Origin: Fluviicoccus keumensis
GTDB lineage: Bacteria > Pseudomonadota > Gammaproteobacteria > Pseudomonadales > Moraxellaceae
Direction: 5' to 3'
Length of the DNA stretch: 64,000 nucleotides
NCBI RefSeq assembly: GCF_004217445.1
Contig: NZ_SHKX01000010.1
Location: 434,001 to 498,000, forward strand
Shown here: positions 24,918-33,768 of the stretch, one piece after another
Position numbering within the stretch: the stretch's first letter is position 1
How the letters are laid out: every line of letters starts with the position of its first letter
Notes under the pieces: model-generated
The model's database searches: none
Told to the model about the DNA's origin: nothing
Seen by the model: only the letters and a program-made list of their open reading frames with translations
Position numbers and translations under genes: made by a program

Positions 24918-25622
24918 ATGACCGCCATTCTTTACCAGTACGAACTTTCCCCCTTCTGCGACAAGGTGCGCCGCGCCCTCAACCTGAAGGGCATCGCCTA
25001 CCGCACCGAGGACATCAGCGTGCTGGACACGCTGCGCGGCCGCTTGAAGCAGCTGTCTCCCGCCGCCAAGGTGCCGGTGCTGGTGATTGACGGCGAGACG
25101 CTGTCCGACTCCACCGACATCATCCACTGGCTGGAAGCGCGCTATCCCGAGCCCCGGCTGATTCCCGCCAATGCCAAGGAGCAGGCGCTGGTGCACTTCC
25201 TGGAAGACTGGGCCGACGAGTCGCTGTATTTCCACGAAATGCACCTGCGCTTCACCCTGCCGCACAACGCCCGGCGCTGGGTAGCGGAAGTCACGGCGCA
25301 CGACAATCTGATCATCAAGAACATTGCCAGGGTGGCGGTGCCGCTCACCATGCGCAAGACCACCGAAGCGCAGGGCACCGGCCGCAAGCCGCTGGCGGCG
25401 CTGCTGCGCGACCTGGACCGTCACCTGCAAATGCTGGAACAGTGGCTGGACGGCCGCGATTGGCTGGTGGGCGACCGCCTGTCGCTGGCCGATCTGGCGG
25501 TGTACGCGCAGCTGTTCTGCATTGCCGGAGCGCTGGAAGGCCAGGACCTGCTGCAACGCCATGCCGGGGTGCAAGCATGGATGGCACGGGTGGACCGCAC
25601 CTCGCAAGCGCGCGCGGACTGA
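24918..25622 (+). CDS. Glutathione S-transferase family protein
   Basis: A 234-residue protein with an N-terminal thioredoxin-fold GST domain (LYQYELSPFCDKVRRALNLKG, then KVPVLVIDGETLSDSTDI) and a C-terminal all-helical domain (WLVGDRLSLADLAVYAQL). The ATG at 24918 follows an AGGA site; an upstream TTG at 24891 is less likely. It begins 24 bases after selD and ends 14 bases before the permease, so all three may be one transcript. Activity towards a particular substrate cannot be read from the sequence. Confidence 0.85.
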   Translation: MTAILYQYELSPFCDKVRRALNLKGIAYRTEDISVLDTLRGRLKQLSPAAKVPVLVIDGETLSDSTDIIHWLEARYPEPRLIPANAKEQALVHFLEDWADESLYFHEMHLRFTLPHNARRWVAEVTAHDNLIIKNIARVAVPLTMRKTTEAQGTGRKPLAALLRDLDRHLQMLEQWLDGRDWLVGDRLSLADLAVYAQLFCIAGALEGQDLLQRHAGVQAWMARVDRTSQARAD

Positions 25623-25636
25623 ACCGGACGACGACC

Positions 25637-26887
25637 ATGATGACCGATACCCCTGTCGCCCTGTCCGGTCGCAGTCCGGCTCCCGCTGTCGGCGGCTCCC
25701 TGGCCGCCATTGCCCTGATCCTGCTGGCCATTGTCGACTTCCGGCGCGGTTTCCTGCTGGACAAGGCCGACTACGCCTATCTCTCGCCCTTCTGCTTCTT
25801 CAGCCCCTGGCAACTGTTGCTGCTGGGAGGCGGCGCGGTCCTGCTGGCGGTCATGCTGAAGGCCCTGCGCCAGACCGGCGACTCTGTCCGCTCGGGGGGG
25901 TGGCTGCTGGGCGGCATATTCGGCTTGCTGCTCGTGGACCTGCTGCTGTATCGCGGCGTGGCGGCTTCGCGGGCGCTGGAAAAAGGCAAGGTGGGGCTGG
26001 ACTGGCTGAAGGCCTTCGGCGTGGAAGGCTGGCAGGAGCCGGTGGCGTTGACCTGCAGTTACCTGCTGACGGTGTGGCACGCCACCTTCCTCAGCTGCCT
26101 GATGGCGGGACTGGCGCTGGTCGTGATGCCGCGCTACCTGCAAACCCTGCAACGGCAGCAGGGCTGGCGCGCCTCGCTGGCCGGAGGCCTGATGGCGCTG
26201 ACCCAACCCTTCTGCTCCTGCTGCGCCGCCATGCTGTCGCCGGCGGTGCTGGGCTCGGGTCGTTCCGTCCGCTTTGGCGTGGCGGTGCTGCTGGGCGCGC
26301 CGCTGCTGAACCTGAGCACCTTGTTCCTGGCCGCTCAGCTACTGCCCGGCCCCTACGCCGCACTGCGCATCGGTGCGGGCATCCTGCTGACACTGGGGCT
26401 GAGCTCCCTGCTGGCGCGGCTGGTCGGCGAGCAGCGCCAGGTATCCGACCGCAAGGCGCAAAGCCTGAGTATCGCCTTCAGCATGCCGTACAGCGATCGG
26501 CCCGCCGACCTGCTTAATGCATGGCTTCGCCTGAGCGGGCGGGTGGCGGTCATCCTGATCCCCAGCATGATCATCGGCACGCTGGTCGCTTCGCTGCTGT
26601 GGGGTTTCTGGCCGAAAGACCTTACAGACGGTCCGGCCGCGGTCTTGCTGGCCTCGGTACTGGGGACGCTGCTGATGGTATCCACCTGGAGCGAGATCCC
26701 GCTGGCGCTGCAAATGCTGGAGCAAGGGCTGCACGGTCCGGCGGCGGCGGTGCTGGTGGCGCTGCCCGCCGTCAACCTGGCCAGCCTGTGGCTGCTGGCG
26801 CGCTCCACCGGCCAATGGAAGCTGGCGCTGGGCCTGGGCGGCGCGGTGATGGTATCGGCGCTGGGGGCGGGATTGCTGTTCGGCTAA
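25637..26887 (+). CDS. Predicted permease of the DUF318/YraQ-ArsP superfamily
   Basis: A 416-residue membrane protein with about ten hydrophobic segments. The diagnostic Cys-rich loop TQPFCSCCAAMLSPA near residue 200 resembles the PxCSCxxxP motif of the COG0701 permeases, which include ArsP organoarsenical exporters. LGAPLLNLSTLFLA and PAVNLASLWLLA are the paired intramembrane repeats. A frame open from 25442 overlaps the GST gene and is not needed. Substrate unknown; metal or metalloid export would fit the Cys motif (inference). Confidence 0.72.
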   Translation: MMTDTPVALSGRSPAPAVGGSLAAIALILLAIVDFRRGFLLDKADYAYLSPFCFFSPWQLLLLGGGAVLLAVMLKALRQTGDSVRSGGWLLGGIFGLLLVDLLLYRGVAASRALEKGKVGLDWLKAFGVEGWQEPVALTCSYLLTVWHATFLSCLMAGLALVVMPRYLQTLQRQQGWRASLAGGLMALTQPFCSCCAAMLSPAVLGSGRSVRFGVAVLLGAPLLNLSTLFLAAQLLPGPYAALRIGAGILLTLGLSSLLARLVGEQRQVSDRKAQSLSIAFSMPYSDRPADLLNAWLRLSGRVAVILIPSMIIGTLVASLLWGFWPKDLTDGPAAVLLASVLGTLLMVSTWSEIPLALQMLEQGLHGPAAAVLVALPAVNLASLWLLARSTGQWKLALGLGGAVMVSALGAGLLFG

Positions 26888-26888
26888 A

Positions 26889-26909
26889 GGTCATGTGTCG
26901 CTCATGACC
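26889..26909. terminator. Weak hairpin between convergent genes
   Basis: Seven-base perfect arms GGTCATG and CATGACC flank a 7-base loop right after the permease stop and before the end of the convergent secreted-protein gene. There is no T-run, so this is at best a weak terminator. Confidence 0.3.
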
Positions 26910-26920
26910 GATTAGCGGTC

Positions 26921-27490
26921 CTAACGCCCCAAAGCCAGGTTAGACAGAGTCTGGACCACCGTGGCCTCGCCCTTGTTGTTGCAACTGGACTCTAGCATGA
27001 AGCACTCGCCGCCGCTGGCGCAGCCCACCCATTGCGCCATGGCGATCTCGGTCCCGCCACGACGCATCGTGGACTCATGGGCGGGCTTGCCGGCCTTGGC
27101 CACAATCGCAGCCACCTGTGAGGCCAGCTCGGTCGGGCACTTGCCGTCAGCCGCCACGATCATGCGCTCGTAGCGGATGCTTTCCAGCCGGTCTTTGCGG
27201 GTGAAGTTCGCGCCCACGTTCTCACTGCGCACGGTATTGCGGGTCTGGGGATTGCGTTCGGAATACGTGCCCGCACAGCTCTTGAACTGGCAGGCGCTAT
27301 CATAGGCCGCCACGTTGTAGAAGGCCGTTCCGGGAGCGGAAGGCTTCAGCGCCTTTTCCGCCGGGAAGAGCGGCGCCAGCACCTTGGCCACTTCCGCCCG
27401 GCCCGCGCCGGGCGTCAGCCCGAGCACGTCCAGGGCCTGGGCGTTCTGGATGAGCAGCAGCAGGGGCAGGCAAAGCAATTTGCGGATCAT
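26921..27490 (-). CDS. Secreted hypothetical protein
   Basis: A 189-residue precursor with a Sec signal peptide (MIRKLLCLPLLLLIQNAQA, cut near residue 19) and a mature part with six cysteines, which may form disulfides in the periplasm (CQFKSC, KCPTE, GCASGGEC, SSC). No enzyme motif is seen. AGTTTCTCATGATCC context gives GGAGTTTCTC before the start. I do not recognise the family. It is transcribed away from the Yip1-like gene. Confidence 0.65.
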   Translation of the reverse strand: MIRKLLCLPLLLLIQNAQALDVLGLTPGAGRAEVAKVLAPLFPAEKALKPSAPGTAFYNVAAYDSACQFKSCAGTYSERNPQTRNTVRSENVGANFTRKDRLESIRYERMIVAADGKCPTELASQVAAIVAKAGKPAHESTMRRGGTEIAMAQWVGCASGGECFMLESSCNNKGEATVVQTLSNLALGR

Positions 27491-27743
27491 GAGAAACTCC
27501 GGAAGTCAGGGGTAAATAGCCAAAACACATGCTAGATGACGGCCTGCACCGGAAAAAAGACCGTTTGTCTCCTGGAACGGAGGGCTATCGCCAGTGCCTG
27601 TCCTTTGAATGGACCTGGCCGTCACGGATCTCGATGGTCACCATCTTGTGACAGCGAGGACTGGACGGCGCATCCGCCGAGGTCAGGGATGTCAGTGTTG
27701 CATTTAGGACAGAAGACTTGCTTTTTCCACGATCATTTTCTAT

Positions 27744-27774
27744 ACCATATATATCACAACGTGATATATATGGT
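27744..27774. promoter_or_regulatory. Near-perfect AT-rich 31-bp palindrome
   Basis: Arms ACCATATATATCAC and GTGATATATATGGT (14 bases each, fully complementary) flank the trinucleotide AAC. It lies 49 bases upstream of the Yip1-like gene within the 333-base gap 27491-27823. The rest of that gap holds no convincing gene. Its AT content is far from the GC-rich background, and its dyad is long enough for a dimeric or tetrameric repressor. The cognate regulator is not identified. Confidence 0.6.
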
Positions 27775-27823
27775 GGGTAACGCCGGGCCTGCCGGTCCGG
27801 GTTAACCCTCAGGGAGAACGATC

Positions 27824-28381
27824 ATGAAACTGACTGTCCTTTCCAGCCTGCCGTTCGCGGCAACACCCGGCTGGAGCGAAATCGAACAGACCCGCCCCCG
27901 GCTGCTGCCGCTGTTTGCCGGGATCATCCTGCCGCTGTCGCTGTTGCCGCCGGTGATGCTGTACCTGAAAGGCGCAGCCTTCTTCGGCCTGTGGCTGCCG
28001 GACGCCGCCGCCAAGGACTGGGTGGTATTGGGGGCCGCTTTCTTCCTGACGGAAATGGTGACGCTGATCATCATGGGCTGGTTCATTCGCACGGCGGCGG
28101 AGATGGACGAACTGTCGATCACCGACCACGACGCCTATCTGCTCGCCTCGATCGCCCCGATTCCGTTGTGGCTGTCGTCGCTGGGACTGCTGGTGCCCAA
28201 CCTGATGTTCAACGCGGCATTGTCAGTGACGGCGTTCGCGCTGTCGTGCGGGATTATCTATAACGGGATCGCCGGACTGTGCCACACGCGGGAACAGGTG
28301 GTGGCGGCCAGCGTGGTGCATGCGGTGATCAGCGCGGGACTGATGGCGTGGGTGATGTTGTTGCTGGTGATTGTGCTGTAA
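27824..28381 (+). CDS. Yip1-domain membrane protein
   Basis: A 185-residue protein with five hydrophobic helices (near 28-47, 65-90, 108-128, 132-152 and 162-183) and the Yip1 pattern of W-x-x-I near the N-terminus (GWSEIEQTRP), LLPLFAGIILPLSLLPPVMLY shown here in pieces. Bacterial Yip1 proteins are inner-membrane proteins of unknown role. It is a single gene with a GGGAGAACG ribosome binding site, and the palindrome upstream indicates dedicated regulation. It converges on the small membrane-protein gene at 28446. Confidence 0.72.
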   Translation: MKLTVLSSLPFAATPGWSEIEQTRPRLLPLFAGIILPLSLLPPVMLYLKGAAFFGLWLPDAAAKDWVVLGAAFFLTEMVTLIIMGWFIRTAAEMDELSITDHDAYLLASIAPIPLWLSSLGLLVPNLMFNAALSVTAFALSCGIIYNGIAGLCHTREQVVAASVVHAVISAGLMAWVMLLLVIVL

Positions 28382-28445
28382 CGACAGTGAATGGCCCGAC
28401 TCCGGCTGCAAGCCAAAAGTCGGTAGGCGGACAATTGTCCCGACC

Positions 28446-28658
28446 CTAAAGCCGGATGAAATACGGCGCGGTCGTCAGCAGAGAGCCGATAATCACGAGC
28501 AGTGTCGTATTGGTCACCAGATATGGATAGACCATCAGCGCGATGCCCGACACCAGCGGCACGGTCGCGCCCTGCTTCTTGCCATACAGGAAGTAGGCCA
28601 GCCCGATGGAGCCGAAAAACAGGCCCCACAGCAGGGATGCCGTGTCGAGATCAGTCAT
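28446..28658 (-). CDS. Small two-helix membrane protein
   Basis: A 70-residue protein starting at the ATG at 28658 (28667 is an alternative). It has an N-terminal helix (LLWGLFFGSIGLAYFLYG), a short KK loop, then two further hydrophobic stretches (VPLVSGIALMVYPYLV and LLVIIGSLLTTAPYFI). It overlaps the end of the ATP-pyrophosphatase gene by eight bases and should be co-translated with it. Similar small proteins are conserved in proteobacteria without a known function. Confidence 0.68.
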   Translation of the reverse strand: MTDLDTASLLWGLFFGSIGLAYFLYGKKQGATVPLVSGIALMVYPYLVTNTTLLVIIGSLLTTAPYFIRL

Positions 28659-29340
28659 GGCGGTCATCGCTCTTGGGTAAGGGTCGCAAATCCGTAAACA
28701 CAAATCCGTCGCGCTCCACGGTCTCCCCCACCGTCAGCGGCACCGGCTGATGAAACATGGGGCCGTTATGGGCGAAGGTGTGGAATTCGCCGTTTTCGCC
28801 GCAGGGATCGACGCCCGACGGCAGGTCGCGCAGGAATTCCGCATCGAAGGCCCGGCCCGCGAAGACCGTGGGCAATTGCCGGGGATCGAGGCAGGTCACG
28901 CGAGCTTGCAGGCCGCCGGTCACCATCGTTTGCGCCAGTTCGGCGGTGGGAATGCCCCATAAGGGAAACACGGCTTCAATGCCGGTTCCGGCCAGCCGCT
29001 CCTCACGGTAACGGCGGATGTCTTCCAGGAACAGGTCGCCGAAAGCGAAGCACTCCACCCCGTCCCGCCGCGCCTGATCCACAAAAGCGGACATGACGGC
29101 GGCGTAGTCGTCGTTGCTGCACGGCCAGGGAATTTCCAGCACCTGCACCGGCAGGCCGACGGCCTCGGCCTGTTGCAGCAGCAGTTCGCGGCGCACGCCG
29201 TGCATGGCCACGCGGTCGAAGGCGGCGTTGACGGTGCAGAACAGGCCGGTGACATCCACATCGGGGTTCTGGCGCAGGAGGTGCAGCGCCCAGGCGCTGT
29301 CCTTGCCGCTGCTCCAGGAGAGGAGGGTTTTACGGGGCAT
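28651..29340 (-). CDS. Dph6-like ATP pyrophosphatase (diphthine-ammonia ligase family)
   Basis: A 229-residue adenine-nucleotide alpha hydrolase with the PP-loop SSGKDS near residue 10 and the family segments FGDLFLEDIRRYREE, FPLWG and CGENGEFHTF. Archaeal and eukaryotic relatives amidate diphthine, a modification bacteria lack, so the bacterial protein must have another substrate. The ATG at 29340 removes an unlikely 29-residue extension. It is coupled to the small membrane-protein gene downstream. Confidence 0.85.
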   Translation of the reverse strand: MPRKTLLSWSSGKDSAWALHLLRQNPDVDVTGLFCTVNAAFDRVAMHGVRRELLLQQAEAVGLPVQVLEIPWPCSNDDYAAVMSAFVDQARRDGVECFAFGDLFLEDIRRYREERLAGTGIEAVFPLWGIPTAELAQTMVTGGLQARVTCLDPRQLPTVFAGRAFDAEFLRDLPSGVDPCGENGEFHTFAHNGPMFHQPVPLTVGETVERDGFVFTDLRPLPKSDDRHD

Positions 29341-29439
29341 GGGGGGAATCCGGTCAAAGGGGCTGGTGCGATTGTAGTGCAGCCTGAAAAGAAAAGGGGC
29401 GACCTCCCGGCCGCCCCTTCCCTTCACCTGACTCCCCGC

Positions 29440-32400
29440 TTACTCCAGGAAGTCCAGCGTCAACTGCATCTTCCCGCGCGGCTGCGGCAACAGCACCGTC
29501 TGCCCGTTCAGCTGGCCGCGGATTTCCGGGCTGTAGGCCAGCGCCACTTCGCTCACCTTGCCCGCCGCATCGCTGCCGCCGGACACATCCTCGAAAGCCA
29601 CCGCGATCGTGTTCGGCGTGCCCGCCGGATTCAGCCCGGCGCGGCTGATCGGGAAATAATCCGGATCGGTGTTCATCCACATGTCGCGGATGGCGCGGCC
29701 CCAGAAACCGCGACCGATCCAGCCGTCACCGCTCATCCAGCGGCCCACCAGCTGGCCGTTCAGCCACACCGTCGCCTTCACCCGCTCGCCATTGAAGCGC
29801 AGCGACAGCGGCGCGTACTGGTTCAGCGCGCTGGGAAGCTGCGAGGCGTCGAACTTGGTGCGGTACCAGCGCACTTCACCCTTGGCCAGCGTCATCGGCA
29901 GGCTGTAGCTGGCCCAGCCGCTGTCGTTGTAACCGGCGTTCATCAGACCCGTGCGCTCGCCGCCCAGATCAGCCCGCACCGACCAGTTGGTCAGGTCGTT
30001 GCCGCCAATGCGTGCGGTGCCGAACAGGCCCTTGACGCTGTCAAAACCCAGGCCCGGCATCTTCATGTTGGTGGCGGCCAGCGTGCCGCGCGGGAACATG
30101 AAGCTGCCATGACCCCAGATCTCGGTGCGGAAGGCGATCACGTTCTTGCCCGCCTTCAGGTAGGGCTTCAGCGACGGGAACTGGTAGTTGCCGTTCCACG
30201 AATCGGAATCCAGCTCGGTGCCCAGCGGCAACTGCGTGCTGAGGTAGGTGCCGTTGACGTAGATGCCGACGATGTCCGAGGCATGTTCGACATACAGCGA
30301 GGCGTCTTCATACCAGTAAGGCGCGTGGTCGAAGTTGATCTCGGCGCGGTACCAGGCATGGCCGGTGTAAATGCCCTTGCTTTCCAGCGACTGCGGCTGG
30401 CCGGTCCACTGCGTCCAGGCGCTGTTGTCATAGGACGGGTTGGCTTCGCCCATGTCGCTGGCGGCCTTGCCGCTCATCAGGCTGGGCAGCGGCGTCAGCG
30501 CGGGAATGGAAGTCGGCTTGCTGTAGGTGGCGCTCTGGGTCGCGGCGTCCCAGGCGAATTGCAGCGGCAGACCGGCAATCTGCATCCGGCGCGGCGACAT
30601 CACGAACAGCGGGCGCGCGGTGGCGTCATATTCCGCGCCGCTGCTGAAGCTGTAGCTGCTGACGGTGGCGGCTTCGTTCAGGTAGTCCGGACCGGCCACG
30701 ACCAGATCCTGGCCGTTGGCTTTCGGAAACCAGAAACGTCCGGCTTCGTCATCCGTGGTGACGACGACACGCACTTTACGACCGCCGGCGGCTTGCACCA
30801 CCAGTTCCAGATGCGGAATGTGGGTGTAGGTCACGGCCAGCTTGCCGTTGGCGAATTCGGCGATGTTGACGCCGCTGTCGCGGGCCAGGATTTGCGCGCC
30901 CGCGCCCAGGCCGTCCAGCACCAGTTCGCCTTGGGCATTGGCCGCCCCGTGCACGATCAGCAGCGCATCACCATTGTAGTCGCGCAGGGTCAGCAATTCG
31001 CTGGTGGTCCAGGCCAGTTTCCCGGCGTTGGCGATGGGCAGGTCCTGCACCAGGATCAGGGCATTGTCATTGTTGCTGGCGCCGAACTGGCTGGGCGGCG
31101 CATCGGGATTCACCGGCACGGTCATCGGCACGTATTTGGGGAAGCTCTGCCCGTTCAGGGTAATACCGTTCAGGCCGACGGTCTGGGCGCTGCCCGACTG
31201 GTTGACCACGCTGAGGAAGCGCACGCCCTGCGCGCCTTGCAGCCAGTAATTGACCTTGACGTTGTTTTCCACCGAACCAAGGCTGGCGTTGGCGATGCTG
31301 TATCCGGCGCTGGTGGCCGTTCCGGCCGGGGCGAAATACGGCTCAACGCTGTCAAAGAACAGGTTGTCGCGGCGGAAGCCGTGGAACGACGGCCGCAGGA
31401 TGCCGGACGGCGAGATCGGGCCGTAGTAGTCCACCACGCCGTGGAAGTAGGCGATCTGCGGCGACACGAAGCCGTTCATGATGTTGTTGATGCTGCTGAA
31501 ATCGAAGGCGTTGTTGACGCTGCGGGTATTCAGCACGATGGCGTTGCGATAGCCGGGCGTCATCATGCCCACGGCGTTGAAGGCGAAGGCTGCGTCCAGG
31601 CCGCCCATCAGCAGGCGCTTGATCTTCACCGGGTCGCGGTCGGTCTCGGTAGTGCCGCTGGGCATGTTCACATAGGCGCCGCCGTGGTTGGCGGGGTTGT
31701 GCATGTCATTCAGCAGATCGATGGCGGTGCGTTCCGGCAGGTCGCCGCCCAGGCCGTTGTAGATGTTCGGCACGGGAATGACGCCGGTGGTGTCGCCGGT
31801 GGCCGAGGCCTTGCCGTCGCCCGGGCAGGTAGTCAACGGAATGGTGATGCCGTCGTTGCGGACGATGTCGCGCAGCGCGCTGAAATAGGCGTTGGGGTTA
31901 TAGGTCTGCCACAGGCCGCGCTCGGGGCCGCCTTCATAGCCGAACAGCTTGTCGGCCTCGTGGAAGGGCTGGAACCAGTTGTACTCGTTTTCCAGCGCGT
32001 AGAGGATGACCGGGCCGCCGCGGTCGGCGAAGTAATCGCGGATTTCGGCATGCAGGCGGCGCAGGTAGCGACCGGCGTAATTCAGGTAGTCCGGGTCGGC
32101 GGTGCGGATGTTCGGTTTGCCGTCGGCGGCAATGTCCTTCTTGGTGGACATGGCCGTCAGCCAGCCGGGAATGCCGCCGCCGTCCATCTCGTTGGTGATG
32201 TAGGGACCGGGACGCAGGTAGACATAGAGGCCCATGTCCTTGCACAGCTGCACGAAGGCGCGCAGGTTGCCGAAGTTGAACTGGTTGTTGCGCGGCTCCA
32301 CGGCGTTCCAGGCCACGTACAGGTCAACGGTGTTGAAACCGGCGGCCTTGAAGCGTTGCAGGCGGTCGCGCCATTCGCTCTGCGGAATGCGGAACCATTG

Positions 32401-32556
32401 TACGGTGCCGCCGCGCAGCAGTTTGTACTGCCCGTCGATCAGGTAGCCCTTGGCGTCCACGCTCACGTTGTACGGCAGCCCGTCCGAGAGCGCCGCCTGT
32501 GCCATTCCGGAGGCGGAAGCCAGCGCAATGCCGGCGGCCAGCAGATGTTGTTTCAT
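29440..32556 (-). CDS. Large secreted GH35-like glycosidase (beta-galactosidase family)
   Basis: A 1038-residue precursor with a Sec signal peptide (cut near AQA). The N-terminal TIM barrel (about 30-400) shows GH35 hallmarks: LLRGGTVQWFRIPQSEW, FNTVDLYVAWNAVEP, LYVYLRPGPYITNE and LYALENEYNW, where the second Glu is the expected acid/base. Jelly-roll and beta-sandwich domains follow, including a sugar-binding-like NGQLVGRWMSG segment. The nucleophile motif of classical GH35 enzymes (E-x-x-x-G-W/F) is not obvious; a Glu in SGTTETDRDP is a candidate. Starts at 32562 or 32571 are possible. Action on exported or plant/algal galactosides is inferred. It has its own operator-like palindrome. Confidence 0.8.
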   Translation of the reverse strand: MKQHLLAAGIALASASGMAQAALSDGLPYNVSVDAKGYLIDGQYKLLRGGTVQWFRIPQSEWRDRLQRFKAAGFNTVDLYVAWNAVEPRNNQFNFGNLRAFVQLCKDMGLYVYLRPGPYITNEMDGGGIPGWLTAMSTKKDIAADGKPNIRTADPDYLNYAGRYLRRLHAEIRDYFADRGGPVILYALENEYNWFQPFHEADKLFGYEGGPERGLWQTYNPNAYFSALRDIVRNDGITIPLTTCPGDGKASATGDTTGVIPVPNIYNGLGGDLPERTAIDLLNDMHNPANHGGAYVNMPSGTTETDRDPVKIKRLLMGGLDAAFAFNAVGMMTPGYRNAIVLNTRSVNNAFDFSSINNIMNGFVSPQIAYFHGVVDYYGPISPSGILRPSFHGFRRDNLFFDSVEPYFAPAGTATSAGYSIANASLGSVENNVKVNYWLQGAQGVRFLSVVNQSGSAQTVGLNGITLNGQSFPKYVPMTVPVNPDAPPSQFGASNNDNALILVQDLPIANAGKLAWTTSELLTLRDYNGDALLIVHGAANAQGELVLDGLGAGAQILARDSGVNIAEFANGKLAVTYTHIPHLELVVQAAGGRKVRVVVTTDDEAGRFWFPKANGQDLVVAGPDYLNEAATVSSYSFSSGAEYDATARPLFVMSPRRMQIAGLPLQFAWDAATQSATYSKPTSIPALTPLPSLMSGKAASDMGEANPSYDNSAWTQWTGQPQSLESKGIYTGHAWYRAEINFDHAPYWYEDASLYVEHASDIVGIYVNGTYLSTQLPLGTELDSDSWNGNYQFPSLKPYLKAGKNVIAFRTEIWGHGSFMFPRGTLAATNMKMPGLGFDSVKGLFGTARIGGNDLTNWSVRADLGGERTGLMNAGYNDSGWASYSLPMTLAKGEVRWYRTKFDASQLPSALNQYAPLSLRFNGERVKATVWLNGQLVGRWMSGDGWIGRGFWGRAIRDMWMNTDPDYFPISRAGLNPAGTPNTIAVAFEDVSGGSDAAGKVSEVALAYSPEIRGQLNGQTVLLPQPRGKMQLTLDFLE

Positions 32557-32622
32557 TGTCATGTCACCCAAAGCAGAACAGAGGAAAATGCCTCTTGAAG
32601 AATCCGGCCCCTATCCAACCGG

Positions 32623-32635
32623 ATTGTCGGACAAT
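32623..32635. promoter_or_regulatory. Operator-like palindrome ATTGTC-G-GACAAT
   Basis: A 13-bp palindrome with single central G, 67 bases upstream of the GH35 start. It is the reverse complement of the core at 21431-21443. It overlaps a broader inverted pair AATCCGG (32601-32607) / CCGGATT (32619-32625). The form matches FadR/FCD-type GntR sites, which often control sugar or sugar-acid genes. Confidence 0.5.
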
Positions 32636-32746
32636 ATAGCAGGGCATTTTTTAAACGATTGATAAATTCTGACAACATCACTGGGAATTCCGGCCATCCC
32701 CGACGAACGTGGCGCACATAGATAAAACAATAAAAATCATACACTT

Positions 32747-33670
32747 GTGCATACACACGCACAGATTTCCCGTCAGACCGGCAAATATCAAAGCGACATG
32801 CTTGTGGGGCGATGGCGAATTGGGGTGAAATCCAGCTTCGGCCAAGCAGCGCCGTCAACAGGGATAACAGCGTTGAACAATATTCTGATCGGCGTGATCA
32901 GCGGCATTGCGGCCGCTGTTCTGGCCAGGGCCGTGGTTCGGGACAGGCAGAACCATCGCCGGCTGTATCAAATGATTTTCGTGCTGACGCTGGCCATCTG
33001 TTTCAGCGCCATCAAACTGGCCGCTCCCCACCGTCAAACCGACAGCGAACTGTCGGAACAGATGGATCGTGCCTTTGCCAATAACCCAGTCTACGTCGCC
33101 ATCAAGCAGTACGAACCCGCCCTCTATGCAGAGATCAAAAACGAATTCAAAACCGGCTTGCAGTCCGGGCAAAAGCCGGAGGACATGATCGAGCCGATCG
33201 TGGCCCGGCTCCTGCCGGTATTCAGCAAATATGTGCCGAATGCTTCCAACGAGGCCGTTGTACGCTTCATGCACGCCATGGTGAGCAGCCTGCAGCAGTT
33301 GCGCGCCCCCTCCGGCGAGCTCTGCTATGACTATATGTTTCCATCGCCGGGAACCGTTCGCATGCCGCACCGGCAGCTGGATCCGGCCACCCAGAAAGAG
33401 GTCATGGAGTCGATCGCGCAGGTGATCCGCTCGGCGGCGGTCGCGCCCCGCACCCCGCCGCAAGCGCGGGATGTGACCCCTTACCTGGAGCCCATCATGG
33501 CCGATCTGCGGGAAAAATACGGCCCGCCGGTGATGCAGATGCAGAATCCCCGTGCGCCGGACGTCGACAAGCACCTGATCTGCAATGTCACCATCGACCT
33601 TTACACCCGGATCCTGGAACTGCCCGAGGACGAGAGCGGCAGTCTCATCCGCTATCTGGCCGCGCCTTAG
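32747..33670 (+). CDS. Hypothetical protein with N-terminal membrane segments
   Basis: A frame of 307 codons. Two hydrophobic helices near residues 44-62 (NNILIGVISGIAAAVLARAVV) and 75-92 are followed by a soluble, mainly helical domain (about 100-307) with Cys at LCYDYMF and LICNVT. The start is uncertain: ATG 32747, ATG 32798 and TTG 32872 are all possible, and the first 40 residues look poorly protein-like. I do not recognise the family. It stands alone between the GH35 gene and the first GAF hybrid kinase. Confidence 0.55.
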   Translation: MHTHAQISRQTGKYQSDMLVGRWRIGVKSSFGQAAPSTGITALNNILIGVISGIAAAVLARAVVRDRQNHRRLYQMIFVLTLAICFSAIKLAAPHRQTDSELSEQMDRAFANNPVYVAIKQYEPALYAEIKNEFKTGLQSGQKPEDMIEPIVARLLPVFSKYVPNASNEAVVRFMHAMVSSLQQLRAPSGELCYDYMFPSPGTVRMPHRQLDPATQKEVMESIAQVIRSAAVAPRTPPQARDVTPYLEPIMADLREKYGPPVMQMQNPRAPDVDKHLICNVTIDLYTRILELPEDESGSLIRYLAAP

Positions 33671-33768
33671 CAACCGGCGTCAAGGCCGTTATTTTCCGTG
33701 AGCGGGCGCATGGTAAAAACGGCCCGCCCCCCCTACAATCGAATCGATTCCCTCCTCGGAAACTGATC

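Noticed and set aside
27536..27805. An 89-codon plus-strand frame and a minus-strand fragment with CPKC between 27541 and 27740
   Set aside because: Neither has a start with a ribosome site or a consistent frame; the CPKC fragment breaks after about 35 codons. At most a decayed remnant.
28429..28440. Palindrome GGACAATTGTCC
   Set aside because: It lies between convergent genes, not at a promoter, and a 12-bp palindrome is not remarkable in 64 kb.
29173..32598. An 1141-codon open frame on the plus strand
   Set aside because: Antisense of the GH35 gene; composition is typical of shadow frames.
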